This document shows, in pieces, positions 1 to 11,800 of a stretch of 64,000 nucleotides of DNA. The position numbers and the translations under genes are program-made. Within the stretch, counting starts at the first letter, position 1. Every line of letters starts with the position of its first letter. Source of the stretch: Fasciolopsis buskii (taxonomy: Eukaryota > Platyhelminthes > Trematoda > Plagiorchiida > Fasciolidae); assembly GCA_008360955.1 (NCBI GenBank), contig LUCM01002954.1, forward strand, positions 9,246 to 73,245, in the 5' to 3' direction. Under the pieces are notes generated by a model. The model was not told the DNA's origin. It did no database searches and saw only the letters and a program-made list of their open reading frames with translations.

Positions 1-870
1 GCAACAAGCATGCCCCATGCGGAGGCACAGATTCTGTCGGTGTGGGCAAGGGTCCTCAACGAAGGAGCAACCGTAACCCAAAGAGCGCATTCACCATCGG
101 TTTTCCATGGCAGAGAACCTCGAAAAAGTCGTTGTATGTATTGTGTTCCTTGAGGGCCTACCTACATATGCGTGCGCTTTTTATAGTGCATTGGCAACTG
201 TCATTTCCCTGACAAGCGGTCGAAGACGTCCTGTAATTGTTTCCAGCTGCCCGATTCTCCGCCAGAATTTCAGGTCATCTGCGGAGATCGAACGCGGAGG
301 CTTCGCGGCAAATCGTTTATAAACGTCAACAGCAGCAGTGATCCCAAGACAGAGCCTTACGACACACCATTGCCTATCTCGTGCCAGGTCAGAAACCCTC
401 TCAGTGAACGACGTTCCTCGCACAACGTCCTCAATCCAACAGAGCACTCCCGCTGGAACTCCGAAGGACTAATGCTGTGTTATCAGTCTATGGTGTGGAA
501 CTTTGTCAAACGCCTTAAGGAAGTCGACGTCAGACAGCCCTACGCTGTTGTTTGGGACAAATGCACACAAACCAGGAGATTGGACAGACAGGAATGCCCC
601 TTCTGAAAGCCATGTTGTTGAGGTCTAAGTACCTGGTGATTCTGTAGGTGTTCGCGTAAGTGGATAGAAACCAACTGTCCCATGAGCTTTTCCCCTAAGC
701 AGCTGAGGCTCAGGGGACAGTATTTGGCCGCCTGCAGCATACTGCCACCCTTAAACAATGTGGCTTTCTTCGACTCCTTAGATAACCCGCCATGTTCCAA
801 GGCCTCGTTAAACAGTCCCGTTAGCGCTGACGCGATTTACTGGGCTAGTTCTTTCGATACTTTTGGATGA
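1..870 (-). mobile_element. CR1/jockey-like non-LTR retrotransposon, RT fragment
   Basis: The minus strand reads as a decayed non-LTR reverse transcriptase. The clearest block is 800-540, with fragments such as KLMGQLVSIHLREHLQNHQ and QQHGFQKGHSCLSNLL, which match the fingers region of CR1/jockey RTs (consensus style PISL...K..E..V..HL and QHGFRKG.SC). Farther down (447-181) a shifted frame gives WIED and an NDLP-like segment typical of the palm. The frame breaks several times and stops are present, so it cannot make protein. The 5' endonuclease part is not seen at higher coordinates, and the 3' part runs off the window start. Family level is clear; the clade is less sure. Confidence 0.75.
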
Positions 871-1948
871 GTTCCGTCCAGGCAATAGTGATTAGGTGGC
901 GCATGTTATTAACGGAAGGTCTGTTGCTTTGTATTTAATGTATTTACGTCGGTTCCTGGTTATACTGTAACCGGTTTATAAGGATTGCTACTTTGCATTT
1001 CATGCCTCTCCAAGCCCGCCAAAACACGAGCCACTGAATGGTTTAGCCATGCTTGCAATCGTGTCATCCGCTTTATACCTGCGTACCGCTGATGGGGCAG
1101 CTTACCCAGCCAAACATTCCGTAGTCGCTTTGTGCAAGCAAGAAACAAATGCTCTCTTACCATGAAGCAACGGATCGCTTCGACTGCAAATTTAGTATCC
1201 AGGCGTAAGGAAAGCATGCTTATAGGCATGTATGTTTTTCGTCATGTTAGCTTTGTTTTTCTACGCAAGATAAAACTTCAGGACATACTCAGGGATGTTC
1301 GATGGTGGCTTGTTAGACAACCTATACACTGGGCGTCGCGATGGTTTGCGACGGTGTTGTGAAGATTGCTTTTCACTTCCGCATTATTACTTGGCACCAG
1401 GAGGAGGAGGAGGAGGAGCAAAGATTATATGCTTGAGTCACGTCGAATGGATTTTAGTCTACGGTTTACTGCGGGCGCGGAGTATCATAAACTTGGGGGC
1501 AACAGCAAGTAACTTACTCGGCAGTTTGCGTTCCTATATTCAAAACCCGCTGTACCGCTTGACCATGAGCATGTACCAGTCTCATCGGATTTGGTAGTTA
1601 AGACATGTACCAACTACACCACTTGCCTGTTATTCTGTTTTCGCTTCACTATTAAATGAACGGCATTGTTAGATAACTGAAGTTGTAGCGTTTTCTCTGC
1701 CTAGGGCTGATTGGCAAAAGTAGTTCAAAAAGCAAGGTCTAGTCTCGCATCGAATAACGAAGGTATTGCTGTCTACCATTACCGGTCACTCACTGATTGT
1801 AAACCCTGTTCGATGTAACTCATGCAATGACTGAGTTACGAAAGTGTTTGTACCCACGCTCGGGAATCTTTGTTTTTCAAATCTTCACGTGGTCCGCAAA
1901 CCTGTTTTGCTAAAGAATTATACTAACTTGAAAACTCTTCTTTTTCAG
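871..1948. other. no recognised gene; probable intron or intergenic DNA
   Basis: Short open frames on both strands (for example 1229-960 minus) show no domain I recognise. A short GGA microsatellite lies near 1400. The last bases before 1949 form a pyrimidine-rich splice acceptor, so at least the right part is probably the last intron of the plus-strand gene ending at 2138. Confidence 0.5.
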
Positions 1949-2138
1949 AAAACGCAAACAGGTTAAAAAACAAATAGAAAAACTGATGCAGAATTCAGCA
2001 GACTGCAGTTCAAAAATGAGGTCAAACCCTAACAGTACATCAGAATGTGCCCAACGGGAAGTCAAGGAGGAAGCCACACACAGACCACAGGAAATGGAGG
2101 AGGGTGAGCTTCCTTCTTCGGATGAAAATAATTGCTGA
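1949..2138 (+). CDS. predicted terminal exon of an unidentified plus-strand gene
   Basis: A strong acceptor (tttttcag, ending at 1948) is followed by one base plus 62 open codons and a TGA stop at 2136-2138. A canonical AATAAA follows at 2191. The peptide is hydrophilic and charged: a lysine-rich start (KRKQVKKQIEKL), a Ser/Asn middle, then an acidic end (EMEEGELPSSDENNC). Such tails are common in nuclear or RNA-processing proteins, but I do not recognise the family and assign no function. Upstream exons were not found in the 1.9 kb available. The gene converges on GLYCTK, and the two transcripts probably overlap at their 3' ends. Confidence 0.55.
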
Positions 2139-2190
2139 AGCTGGCCGCAAAACTGAAAGCAGATTTCAACGTGCACGAAGTTTGTAAATG

Positions 2191-2196
2191 AATAAA
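2191..2196 (+). terminator. poly(A) signal AATAAA for the plus-strand gene
   Basis: A canonical hexamer lies 53 nt after the stop codon at 2136-2138. Cleavage 10-30 nt downstream would fall at about 2206-2226, inside the last codons of the opposing GLYCTK gene. Confidence 0.55.
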
Positions 2197-2206
2197 ATAT
2201 TTCTTC

Positions 2207-2806
2207 TCAATTACATCGACTAGTACCCACTGGTTTTACATTAACAATAGCTACACCTATAAATATGTCCATGACGTTGGTGCCCGTTAGTTTTGCAGGG
2301 ATAATGCAAGAAGAAGCGTGTCGCCGGAAAAATCCATAAGAGTCTGTCTTGTTCAGAGCGTCCAGTGCTTCATCAAATAAGTCGCGGTTATCAATGATTG
2401 GAGGTTCCATCCTTGAGGCAATCCAGACACCAGCACCCCCAGCTGATGGCCCGTCCACACCATCTGAAGCCGCTGCTAGCAGAGCCACCTGGTATCTGGA
2501 ACCCGAACCTTCCAGTTCGCTGTCATGTGTCATTTCATACCATCGCATGGCTGCAGCCAAAGCCACATGACTACAGCGACCACCAACTGGGTTTTGGCAG
2601 GCAGATGTAGGGCTGAATGGACTGACCGTTGTGGTTTCACCACCAACCAAGATAATCAGGGCAAGGTGGGCTACATCTTGAATTTCTGATGCGTGACGAG
2701 TCAGGTCATAGCACGCATCCTTGAGCGAACTGAAGCCATCTGTTCGTTGACCAACTAAATCTGCGTGTAGGCGTTTGAGCGTACCCTCGTAAGGAGAAAC
2801 CAGTCC
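2207..2806 (-). CDS. GLYCTK: GLYCTK terminal exon (MOFRL domain)
   Basis: The acceptor tatatttcag is followed by 199 codons and a TAA at 2209-2207. The C-terminal MOFRL domain has VGGETTTVSPF, then PVGGRCSHVALAAAM where the family has GxGGRNQE, then AASDGVDGP, TDSYGFF and LTGTNVMD. The overall order and spacing are intact, but the usually conserved NQE after GGR is replaced by CSH, which may affect activity. No clear minus-strand AATAAA was seen just downstream. Confidence 0.92.
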   Translation of the reverse strand, partial: GLVSPYEGTLKRLHADLVGQRTDGFSSLKDACYDLTRHASEIQDVAHLALIILVGGETTTVSPFSPTSACQNPVGGRCSHVALAAAMRWYEMTHDSELEGSGSRYQVALLAAASDGVDGPSAGGAGVWIASRMEPPIIDNRDLFDEALDALNKTDSYGFFRRHASSCIIPAKLTGTNVMDIFIGVAIVNVKPVGTSRCN

Positions 2807-5800
2807 CTGAAATATAGATAAATCAAACCGTTGTCCTGGGTCACTTTACATCGAACGTATGGCTTATTACGCTGGGAAACGCAATAAAAATGTGATACCA
2901 GAACGATATGCTTCGCTTACCATTATGTGTAGCAAATTATAGTTGTTGTTCTTCTCTGCCTATGACAAAACTAAAACAGCAGAAAAAGTTTTCCAAAATA
3001 AACAAGATGGTTGATTCCTACTGCTGCTAAAGTTTTCCGCCGAATTTACCTATTTTCAATCCAGCATCGAAATATAACAAACAAATCTTAACCTAAAAAG
3101 CGTCTAATAAACAAAGATTGCTTCCGTTTCTAGCTGGCGCGGAGCACATGTTGAGTAAGGAACAAAAAAGCGTGTTGATTCTGCCACCAGATCCCCGGAA
3201 ATTTTATGTTGGCTGTCCGTTTGTTCCATTGGCGTGTGAGAAGTGTGGATACACACAAAAAATGAATTGCGGAATGAAAGTTTATTTTTCGAATTTCGCT
3301 ATCAACACGTATGCTTGTTCATTGATAAGCCTATGTAGCTTCAAATCAGAGGTGTTGGCCAATATGCAATTGGTAATAACCATAACATTTGCTTTAAAAG
3401 TTATTCTGGAAAATCGATTGTCGTCCAGAATGATGCACCGTGACATGTCTCAACTGGGGAATATAGGTTTTTTCGCAAAAAACCGATTGCTCACTTTTTA
3501 TTGGCTATTGGACCTCTGAGACCGTGCAAAACATGAGTGGAAATCATACCATTCTCTCATATCGTCCCGGACATGACTGCGTCCAAAAACTAGTTCTTAT
3601 CGCAAAAGGTGCATTGAAAATGCCTATATGTAATACCAAGCCGAGCCGAGATTCAGACGCCTGATGGAAATCTGCATGGACGAAGCCTATGTTTAAAAAA
3701 AGCGAATGAAACAGTAGGCAATTTAGGGGGATAAATCAGCTGCTGACCAACATTTGGGTTATTTATGTCCGTTACTTAACATGTTTTCTAGTCAACGAAA
3801 CCCGTTCCCTCAAACCTCTGGGTGCAACTTGAGAACGTCATGTTCGACTCCAGTAGAAAATAATCAAATTTCTAAAGTAAAAGTCTAGTTATCCGGATTG
3901 GTTGCAGAGGGAGTCCCAACCTTCTGTCCCACAAAATCGCTAGCACAACAACCACCAATATCTTTCATTGCTGTTTAAACTGAACTATATGCTACGAGTT
4001 AATTTATTCATGGCGCAACATCCCTCGGTTTTGCAATTGTTATGTATAAGGCATGCTAGAGAATGGCGTTTTTTCTCGCCGTTTGCATTTAGAAGAATGA
4101 AAATCTAACCACCTAGCTTACCGTACGAACCAACGCAATACAAATTGCACAAATCTGATCATAGGTACAGTGTCACAGAAATAACCGTTAGAAGGAAAAA
4201 CAGACATAAAGGGGAAAAAGACGCTCGTGTGGAGTTCACTATACATCAGATTTTCAAGATTCCTGCACTTCACCGATTGTTCGCCGCCGTTTAGGGTTCT
4301 TCCATTCGGATCGTAATACCCGGGTGCTCAAAACGAAGTAGAGGTTTGTCTTAGGGGCACTGCGGTCGATATACCTGGCCTGCAAGACAGGAGGGCTTGG
4401 CGTGGCGCTCACAAACCGTCAGGAGCTGGTGACCGGCAGTCAGACGCTCCATGGCAATTAGATCATAGTGGCCGCAAATTTTGGTTCATGCTTATCTTTT
4501 CATATGCACTGTAGGGTAGTCCTTTTGCAGTTATATTTCACTCGTACAGAAGGGCGCTTAACTAAGTAACATCATAGTCTGGTGCTTGTCTGATTATTTT
4601 GAAATTAGGATCTAATGGGCCGCCAGCACCTAGCATGCGAAAACCGAAATTCGAACGAAGGACTTCGTAACTCAGCTGGTGAAATCCGTGTCGAAATCGC
4701 CAAAATACTGGAGAACAACGGCAGACTCATCTCTTATTGGCGCGTAATTAGACACTGCACTTTCGTTAAATGCGTTGTTTCGTTGCTAATGAATCTAACT
4801 TTTGGAGGGTTCATAGTGTCTCACCGTTGGAGTTGACTGATTCTTCCAAAAGTGAGAGATTGATTGGACTTCCATTATATTTGCTCTCTGAACAATGGCA
4901 GGGCAAACGGCTCACTGTTTTAAGGTTTTTACCACTTCCGACTGAAAGTAAGTATATAAAAGAAGCACTGTAGAGGATGAAATGAAAGAACAGTACTTGA
5001 GTTGACCGTTGACATCACATGATAAATAATTTCGTGAAAATATAGTTTCTTGCTACTAACACAAATCGAGTAGTGTCCATCAGATACCTGCCGCCCTTTG
5101 AAACGTGTGATGATCTCAGTGCGATGATCATGCAGCCAATTCAGATGCAAGGCAATCGACCACAAAAATTCTCCCAGGGTTTTCCCTTTTTTAGTGGAGT
5201 CTCCATTCAAATCGGTAGCCAGAATAATCGGCTTCAGGTAAATCTGTGGGCAGGCCGTTTCTCTGGAAAAACGTTTTATAACAAATAGTGCATTAGAGAG
5301 AAATCAAAAGAATCCATTTAAATATATTACCATTAGAAATGAATTGATTAAACCACCAGTACGAAAACCGTAATTTACCGATTCGGAATAATTAATTCTG
5401 AGAACCTTCAAGTGACAGTCCATCCTTGCATGAACAGAGACCGTAGGTGAAACAAATTTCAAAATCTGTACTTTTTATAATCCGTAGCCTGCAAATTTGT
5501 TTACTGGAACTCGACGCTCAAAAAGTTAACGTCATCTAGCGTGGAACCGAAGTGTGCAATCAGAAATTGAAAGCCATAAAATCATTAATTTCCTGATACC
5601 TTCGTCTCTGAAAATGGATGGTGAGCAGCCGGAACAAATAGTTTGGTGATCGTTGATGAAACCCGGGAGGTGAGGGGAACACAAAGATGAAGCTGGAGTC
5701 CCAAAACATCTTCATGCCGATAATTATGGTAAACACATGAGGTCTGTAACCTACCACACTGTCTAACATCCATCCGTAGTGTTTTGTGGATTCAATGTAC

Positions 5801-8800
5801 ACTGACTTCCATCCAAAAAATCACCGAGAACGAGTCTTTAGGTAGTGTATTTCAAGTTAGGCGCAGTGGAGGTGGGTTATTTGGATTATTGAATCAGCAC
5901 TTTCGTTACTAAAGCAAGGCAACGATGCCACTCTCTAGGAGGGCTAAACACCAGCGTGAAGGTGATATCAAACGTCGTTATTAGATGGACATAAGCGAAC
6001 AGTTTAGTTTGGATACCCGTTAACCTTGCACCAGTGTGCTCTGGTTGTGGTTGCTGCCTCTCAGCACCATATGCTCAAACAGAAAAAGAACTGGGGCAAT
6101 GAAAGATCGACTGCAAAATAGTAATTTGAAGAACTACGTAGAAAAAAGGGTTTCATATGCAAGCATGCCACTGACTGAGCCATATCGCCTATCGTGTTTA
6201 ACCATTGCTTCGGGGGATCCCGTGGACCATATCCCAGTAGTTTAACTACGTCTACACCAGCCAGTCCGTTGGTTAAAGTTTTTACCAATATCATCAAATA
6301 GCTACCCCGACCCATCATTCAACCATTACCTGTTTCACAGAATTGCATGCAAAGCAAGTGTCTTGTGGGCATGGGCAAAACATGTCCCAACCACTTTAAC
6401 CTATTCTGACTCAGTGCCAATTCTAAAGATGGAACTCCAGGACCCAGTAACTTGCGTCTAACTTCTGAGTTGCCCACAAGTCTCCAACCGTATTCTACCA
6501 ATACTACGAAGACAATCGTGTTCAAACACCGAAAGTCTCCGAGTACCTTCTGCTTTCAACGGCCACGTTTCGGAACCGTAAAACAATACCGACCTTACTG
6601 CTGCCATATATACTCGACCCTTGATCAACAACCAGATGTCGAGCCGACGCCACAGGTGCCTCAATCGGACCTTCTGCATACGCGAAGGCACTTCATTTCC
6701 TATACGACTTCCAGGCGAGACACAACTACCCAAGTAACTGAATCTGTCCACCTCATCCAGTTGCTCCCCTGTAAGTACGATGATCGGCTTTGAACCAATC
6801 CAGTTCTGCAACAGCATTTTACACTTCGAAGGTGCAAAACACACCGAACATCCGCACACTTGTTCAGACGACCGAGAAAAACTTGCAACTTGAATCTTCG
6901 TCCAGCAGCAATACAATAGTCCGTAGATTCCAAATCAGATTCTTATTTGAGTAAATTATCAATCCAACTGTTCTGACATGAGGATAAGGGCTATCTCCAT
7001 AGCCATCTCAACGATAAAGCTAAAAAGCAAGATAGAGAGCAACCCTAACAAACGCTACTCATCATGGTGAACTCGGGTTAAACATCATAACCGCGACCTG
7101 CGCTTTAGATGTTCGTATGCAAAGATTGGATCAATGAAATGAATTTCTCTGGCACGCCCTTCCACGAGGAAGCGTCAAAGAACTACACGACCGGCTGAGT
7201 CGAACACCGCTTTCAAATCAAGAGAGACACAAATATTGGAATCTACAGAATATGTGCTTATGTTCCAGGATCTGTCACAAAATGAAAATGTTGTCAATAC
7301 AATCATGACCCGAGCGGAAACCAGCTTGAGTCTCACGCATACATCTTTCGTCAGTATTACATAATCCGTGGGAGATAATGCCCACGAGCGGCTTGGATGC
7401 GATGCCTAATAAATTAACTCTATGGTTTTCACATGAGGATCTATCACCTTTCTCGTAAATCCGTACAATCACCGCTTCACACCGGTCCTCGCGAAGCTCT
7501 TTCCCTTCCTAGATTGATCGCAGGAGTTTTGTTAACTCCAATCTGAACACTATCCTCGAAGAAGGAAGGCGATAGTCCACCTGGTCCAGCAGACGGAGGG
7601 CTGGTATCCACCTGCATTGGTTCACTTTCAGGCGTAAGTGGAAGATCCACTGTGGCTGTGTGCCAACCAAACTGTTCTATAAATCGTTCTGCCCAACACG
7701 CCATCCGACGGTCTTGGGAGCGAATCAGTGGGCCGCCAGAGTCCTAGTCACTTTGCTTACGCTCGGCTTACGTCAGTCAGTATTCTCAATCAGTGGACAT
7801 AGGTTGAGACTATTTCTGATATTCACAGACTTTTCCACTTCCCTACACCTTCCTATCCACCACTGCTCCTGGTCATTTCTCAAACTCTTGGTCGATTGAC
7901 GACGTCTCAGGAGCCCATGCGCCTCATTTTATGCTGCATCCGGGGAGACGGATTTGCGAGTATCTAACAGTGCAACTGAAATCGAGGATACTCATCGTTT
8001 CTGTTTATGAGACGGGATCCTGGGTGACAGTTGCCGCTGATCTGTTCTCGGTGTTCGCTCGGATCCTGAGCACTTTGCTGAGACGACAACCGCATTAAGG
8101 ATTCCAGCTGACATTGTGGTCGGCGGTTATTGTCTAGAATCAGCTATGCCAGACACGTGACTTTTGTTCTGGTGACCACGGACTAGGCGCAAACAAAACC
8201 GGACTCGGACCGAAGCATGATCTAAGTTCACAGATGTGGACCAGAATGACCGAAAATCCTCGATTGATCTACACCACCGATGACCGGTGGTGATCAACGT
8301 GAGACGAAAGGGGGCACCAGGTGAGCCGATGCAGCTTTTTATGACAAAAACTGGTGTTTGCCAGAAACAGTCCGTAGTCAGAACAAACCTGGATGAGACG
8401 ATCTACTCTGTCGGTCGGATCGGCTGGGACAGAAAATTACCCTCTGATGTGCCGTATCCTCTCTGCTAAGTACCCAAAGTGGTTGTTAGGATCACCAGCA
8501 ACAACCACAACGTCCGCTGAATGCACACTGCAGGGTAACCCAGATAACTCCCGGCAGAACTCGTCTTCGACTTCGGTGAAATTGCAGTCAGTAGATGCAT
8601 GCACAGATACAAACGACAACACTTCCATCGACTGCTATTGACAAGCACAGGATAGTCCAGCCGAACGGCTGCTGACTGGGATTCAGTCTAACAGTGCACG
8701 CTCCGCTCGCAGGCTCAGAGCGATCCCAACGTCAGCGTGGTCACGGACGCTCGGATAACCGGATGAAATTTTGTTAGATTCCCTGGTGAGGGTAAAAACA

Positions 8801-11800
8801 AAATAAGCATACATGGGTTAACTCGAAAATAGAGCTATAAGCGTCGTGCAGCCCCGTATTCAAGCCATTGGTATTTCGCGACTCCCCACATCGCCGAAAG
8901 GGTTTTTCTTCGGAAACCATAACGGGAGTCTTTGACTCAAAAGTCACACTCACAAGGAAGTGGGGCGCTAACCTAGCACGGGAACTCGGAGCAGGCGTAT
9001 TCCATCCTGTTTGAAGCAACGGCCACTGCGGTCTTGTTTATCCTGTGCGACGACCGATGCAGTATGGATTTTATTGCTTTCGTGCTATTTATTGAGACTT
9101 TTTCGGACGAATACAACTAGGGAGTCCAGCAACTAAGCAGGAGGACGTCTAGGGTCCCCAACCAAAGCCTTTGTTACTAACATGAATCCTTCGGCAAGGC
9201 AGAGATCAGCTATTCTTCCACTCAATTTTCTGATTGGGTTGCCAGCCTAAATCAACCCCGAACCTGAAGGCTACCTGATCAGGCCTCTACCTATTGACTT
9301 TGCAGGCGTGATTTGATCTCAGACTTGGGATAATTCGTTCTATATAGCTCGTTGGATCATGGAGGCGCGCAAGCCTTCACATCAGGTCAAGATGCACTTT
9401 CATTGTGGCGGTTTTCAGCGAGAATGACTCGATGGGTAAATACTGTTAGATCACAAGAAGGTGGCGATGAGGTACAGGACGATTGCAATACTCAAATCAC
9501 AAAAAGCAGTATTCAATAAGCTCCGACTGAATTCGATGGAAATGGTACAAAAGCAGAAATCGCCAGCATGTACGGGAATAGCTCCCATCCCAGATTATGC
9601 AACTGAAAACAGCAAGGATGTCTCGATGATGCTAGAGTTTGCTTGAAAGGTTTTAGCATATTTATTAAACGAAAAGAAACATCCTCGACGGAATACCTTT
9701 GGACCATTGACCTCTGCGGAAAGTTTGCTTTTCGCGTTAGTGGGTCGCCAGGATTCTGGTCGGCTGTTTCGAGATGTCACGTGAATTACGCGTAATTTCA
9801 TCAGAGATTTCAATGTTCACAGCCGGAAGTGGCTAGTATACTCTTCTGATACCTCGATCAACTGGCGCGAAATCAAACATTTTGCTATGGTCAACTAATT
9901 GAGCTCCCCACACGTACACCCGATGTGTTCTGAGTGCGCTGATATTCTCGATCTCATAATCACTTCCGTCCGTTCACTCTATTCAAGCGTTTCCATTCTT
10001 CCTCATGTCGGCTTACGAGACCCGCTACAAATCTGTGCCCTCTCAAGAAATTTTAGAATTGCCGTTCAGCCAACTGAGACGATCTTCGTGACTTCCTTTT
10101 CTCCTAGCCTTAGGGTGATTATTGCCTCATCTCTAATTTTCCCACGCCTTCCTCAAACTTTACTAATATTGCTGTTCAAAGACTTTCGATTCCGTACGTC
10201 TCGAAACCCGGCAAACCAGATTCCTCCGAGTGGTTCAATCACGCGTGTAATAGTGTTGTTTACTTGGATCGATTGACATTTCGTCACTGGTACCGCTCGA
10301 CCACTACCACTTTCTAGCACCATTTTGTATAGGCCAGAAACAAATTCTTGTTGTCCATGCAAAGAACCAAAAATAAGTTTCGTCGATTGCAAAGGCGAAC
10401 ATTTGGCTCCCTTACCACTATTCCCTCGCTCTTCGAGTTTGTCTCCTTCATGTAATGACTCTTGTGATCTCGTTTGCAAATTACAAGAGCCGATTTTCGC
10501 CCTTAGGTTAGCCCACAATTCGACATCATCCAATCATTCTGCTCTGTTATCTAATTTTACTCTCACAGACGATCCTTTAATAGCTCGCATTAGTACCAGG
10601 AAGATTCGCCAAGAACCACACCTTGGTTGTGTCCATAGCACTTGCTTCGGAATGTATTCCACCCATCGTCTTTAAAGTACACGCCTCCCACTCCCTTATG
10701 TCGTCTTTTGCCTTCATGACCGCTGATCCAAGACACGGCGACCTCAGTGAACCGGAAAACCACCGTTCACCTTCGCTGATATGTTAATCTGAAAGTGTTC
10801 GACACTGTAGATCAACTTGGACCATTAGAGAAGTCATAGGGGTTCATTAAACACTAGAAACCCAAAAAATAAAAATGAGAACAAACAGCAAAAAGAAAAT
10901 GGTTTCGATTGAAAATTCCAACGCAATCATAATACAATACAATTGTTTTAATTCCTGTCTCTGCAATAAAACCAAAAATCAAGAAAATGATGGGCTGATT
11001 GAGTGAATTCAACAGAATGCCCTCGTGCCTTACTGTATCTTTCAATTTAATTTAATGTTCATGTTAATAATTTAATCAGCTCTTGACGCCAACATTTAGG
11101 GTTTCCAAAGAATAGTCCTTTCGGCGGTGTGGAGAGTTGCGAACTACCGACAGCCCGAATACCCGCAGCATCCGTTCTAATTTACGGAGCTGCGCGACGC
11201 TTATAGCTCTATTTCCGGGTTAGCTTATTGTCATAGTCGGTGACCATTCTAGGGTTTTTGTTACCGTAGATCTTAGTCCTGTTAATTTTCTAAAAAGGAC
11301 CTACCCTTTTCTCAGTATTTCGAAACTAGCGTTATTTCGAATATTTTGCGGTTGAAAATTTTTACAAGTCCGCAAAAAGATTCGTCAAAACTCGTTCTGT
11401 GATTGGTTGTTTTACATATCGACCAGGGACACCCAACAGTACTATATAAACCATAGAGCCCATTTGATTTCTGACTTGTATTGGTGAGTCACCAATAAAC
11501 ACGCTTCAGTGTCCTGTGTTCGTCTTCTCCCTTCAGCTAGCGCGTTGGCCTAGCTGTTTGTATTCCGCGCCTTTTTCCGTTCTGTGTGGCTGCTTATTCT
11601 AGGTAACGGACAGTAACCGTGCAAACCAGTGACGGATAGGTGCAACATCATGTGGTGAAGTTCAACAAACCGTTCAGAGCCTGCCCGGTAGCGTAATGGC
11701 TAAGGCGTTCGACTCACAATCGTTCGTCCCGGGTTCGCGTCCCAGTTGGGGCGCGGTGGATATGCACTGCTGATGATTCCTAACAAGGATGAAACAGCTG

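Noticed and set aside
3118..3519. 133-codon plus frame as a gene
   Set aside because: No domain, promoter or splice support, and it lies in a GLYCTK intron.
5560..5802. Minus frame with TIIIG, considered as the missing GLYCTK IIGSN segment
   Set aside because: The segment was found at 16252-16391 with matching phases and far better similarity.
11679..11755. Functional valine tRNA genes
   Set aside because: The A and B boxes and an anticodon-like loop are present, but the acceptor stem does not pair properly and there is no terminator.
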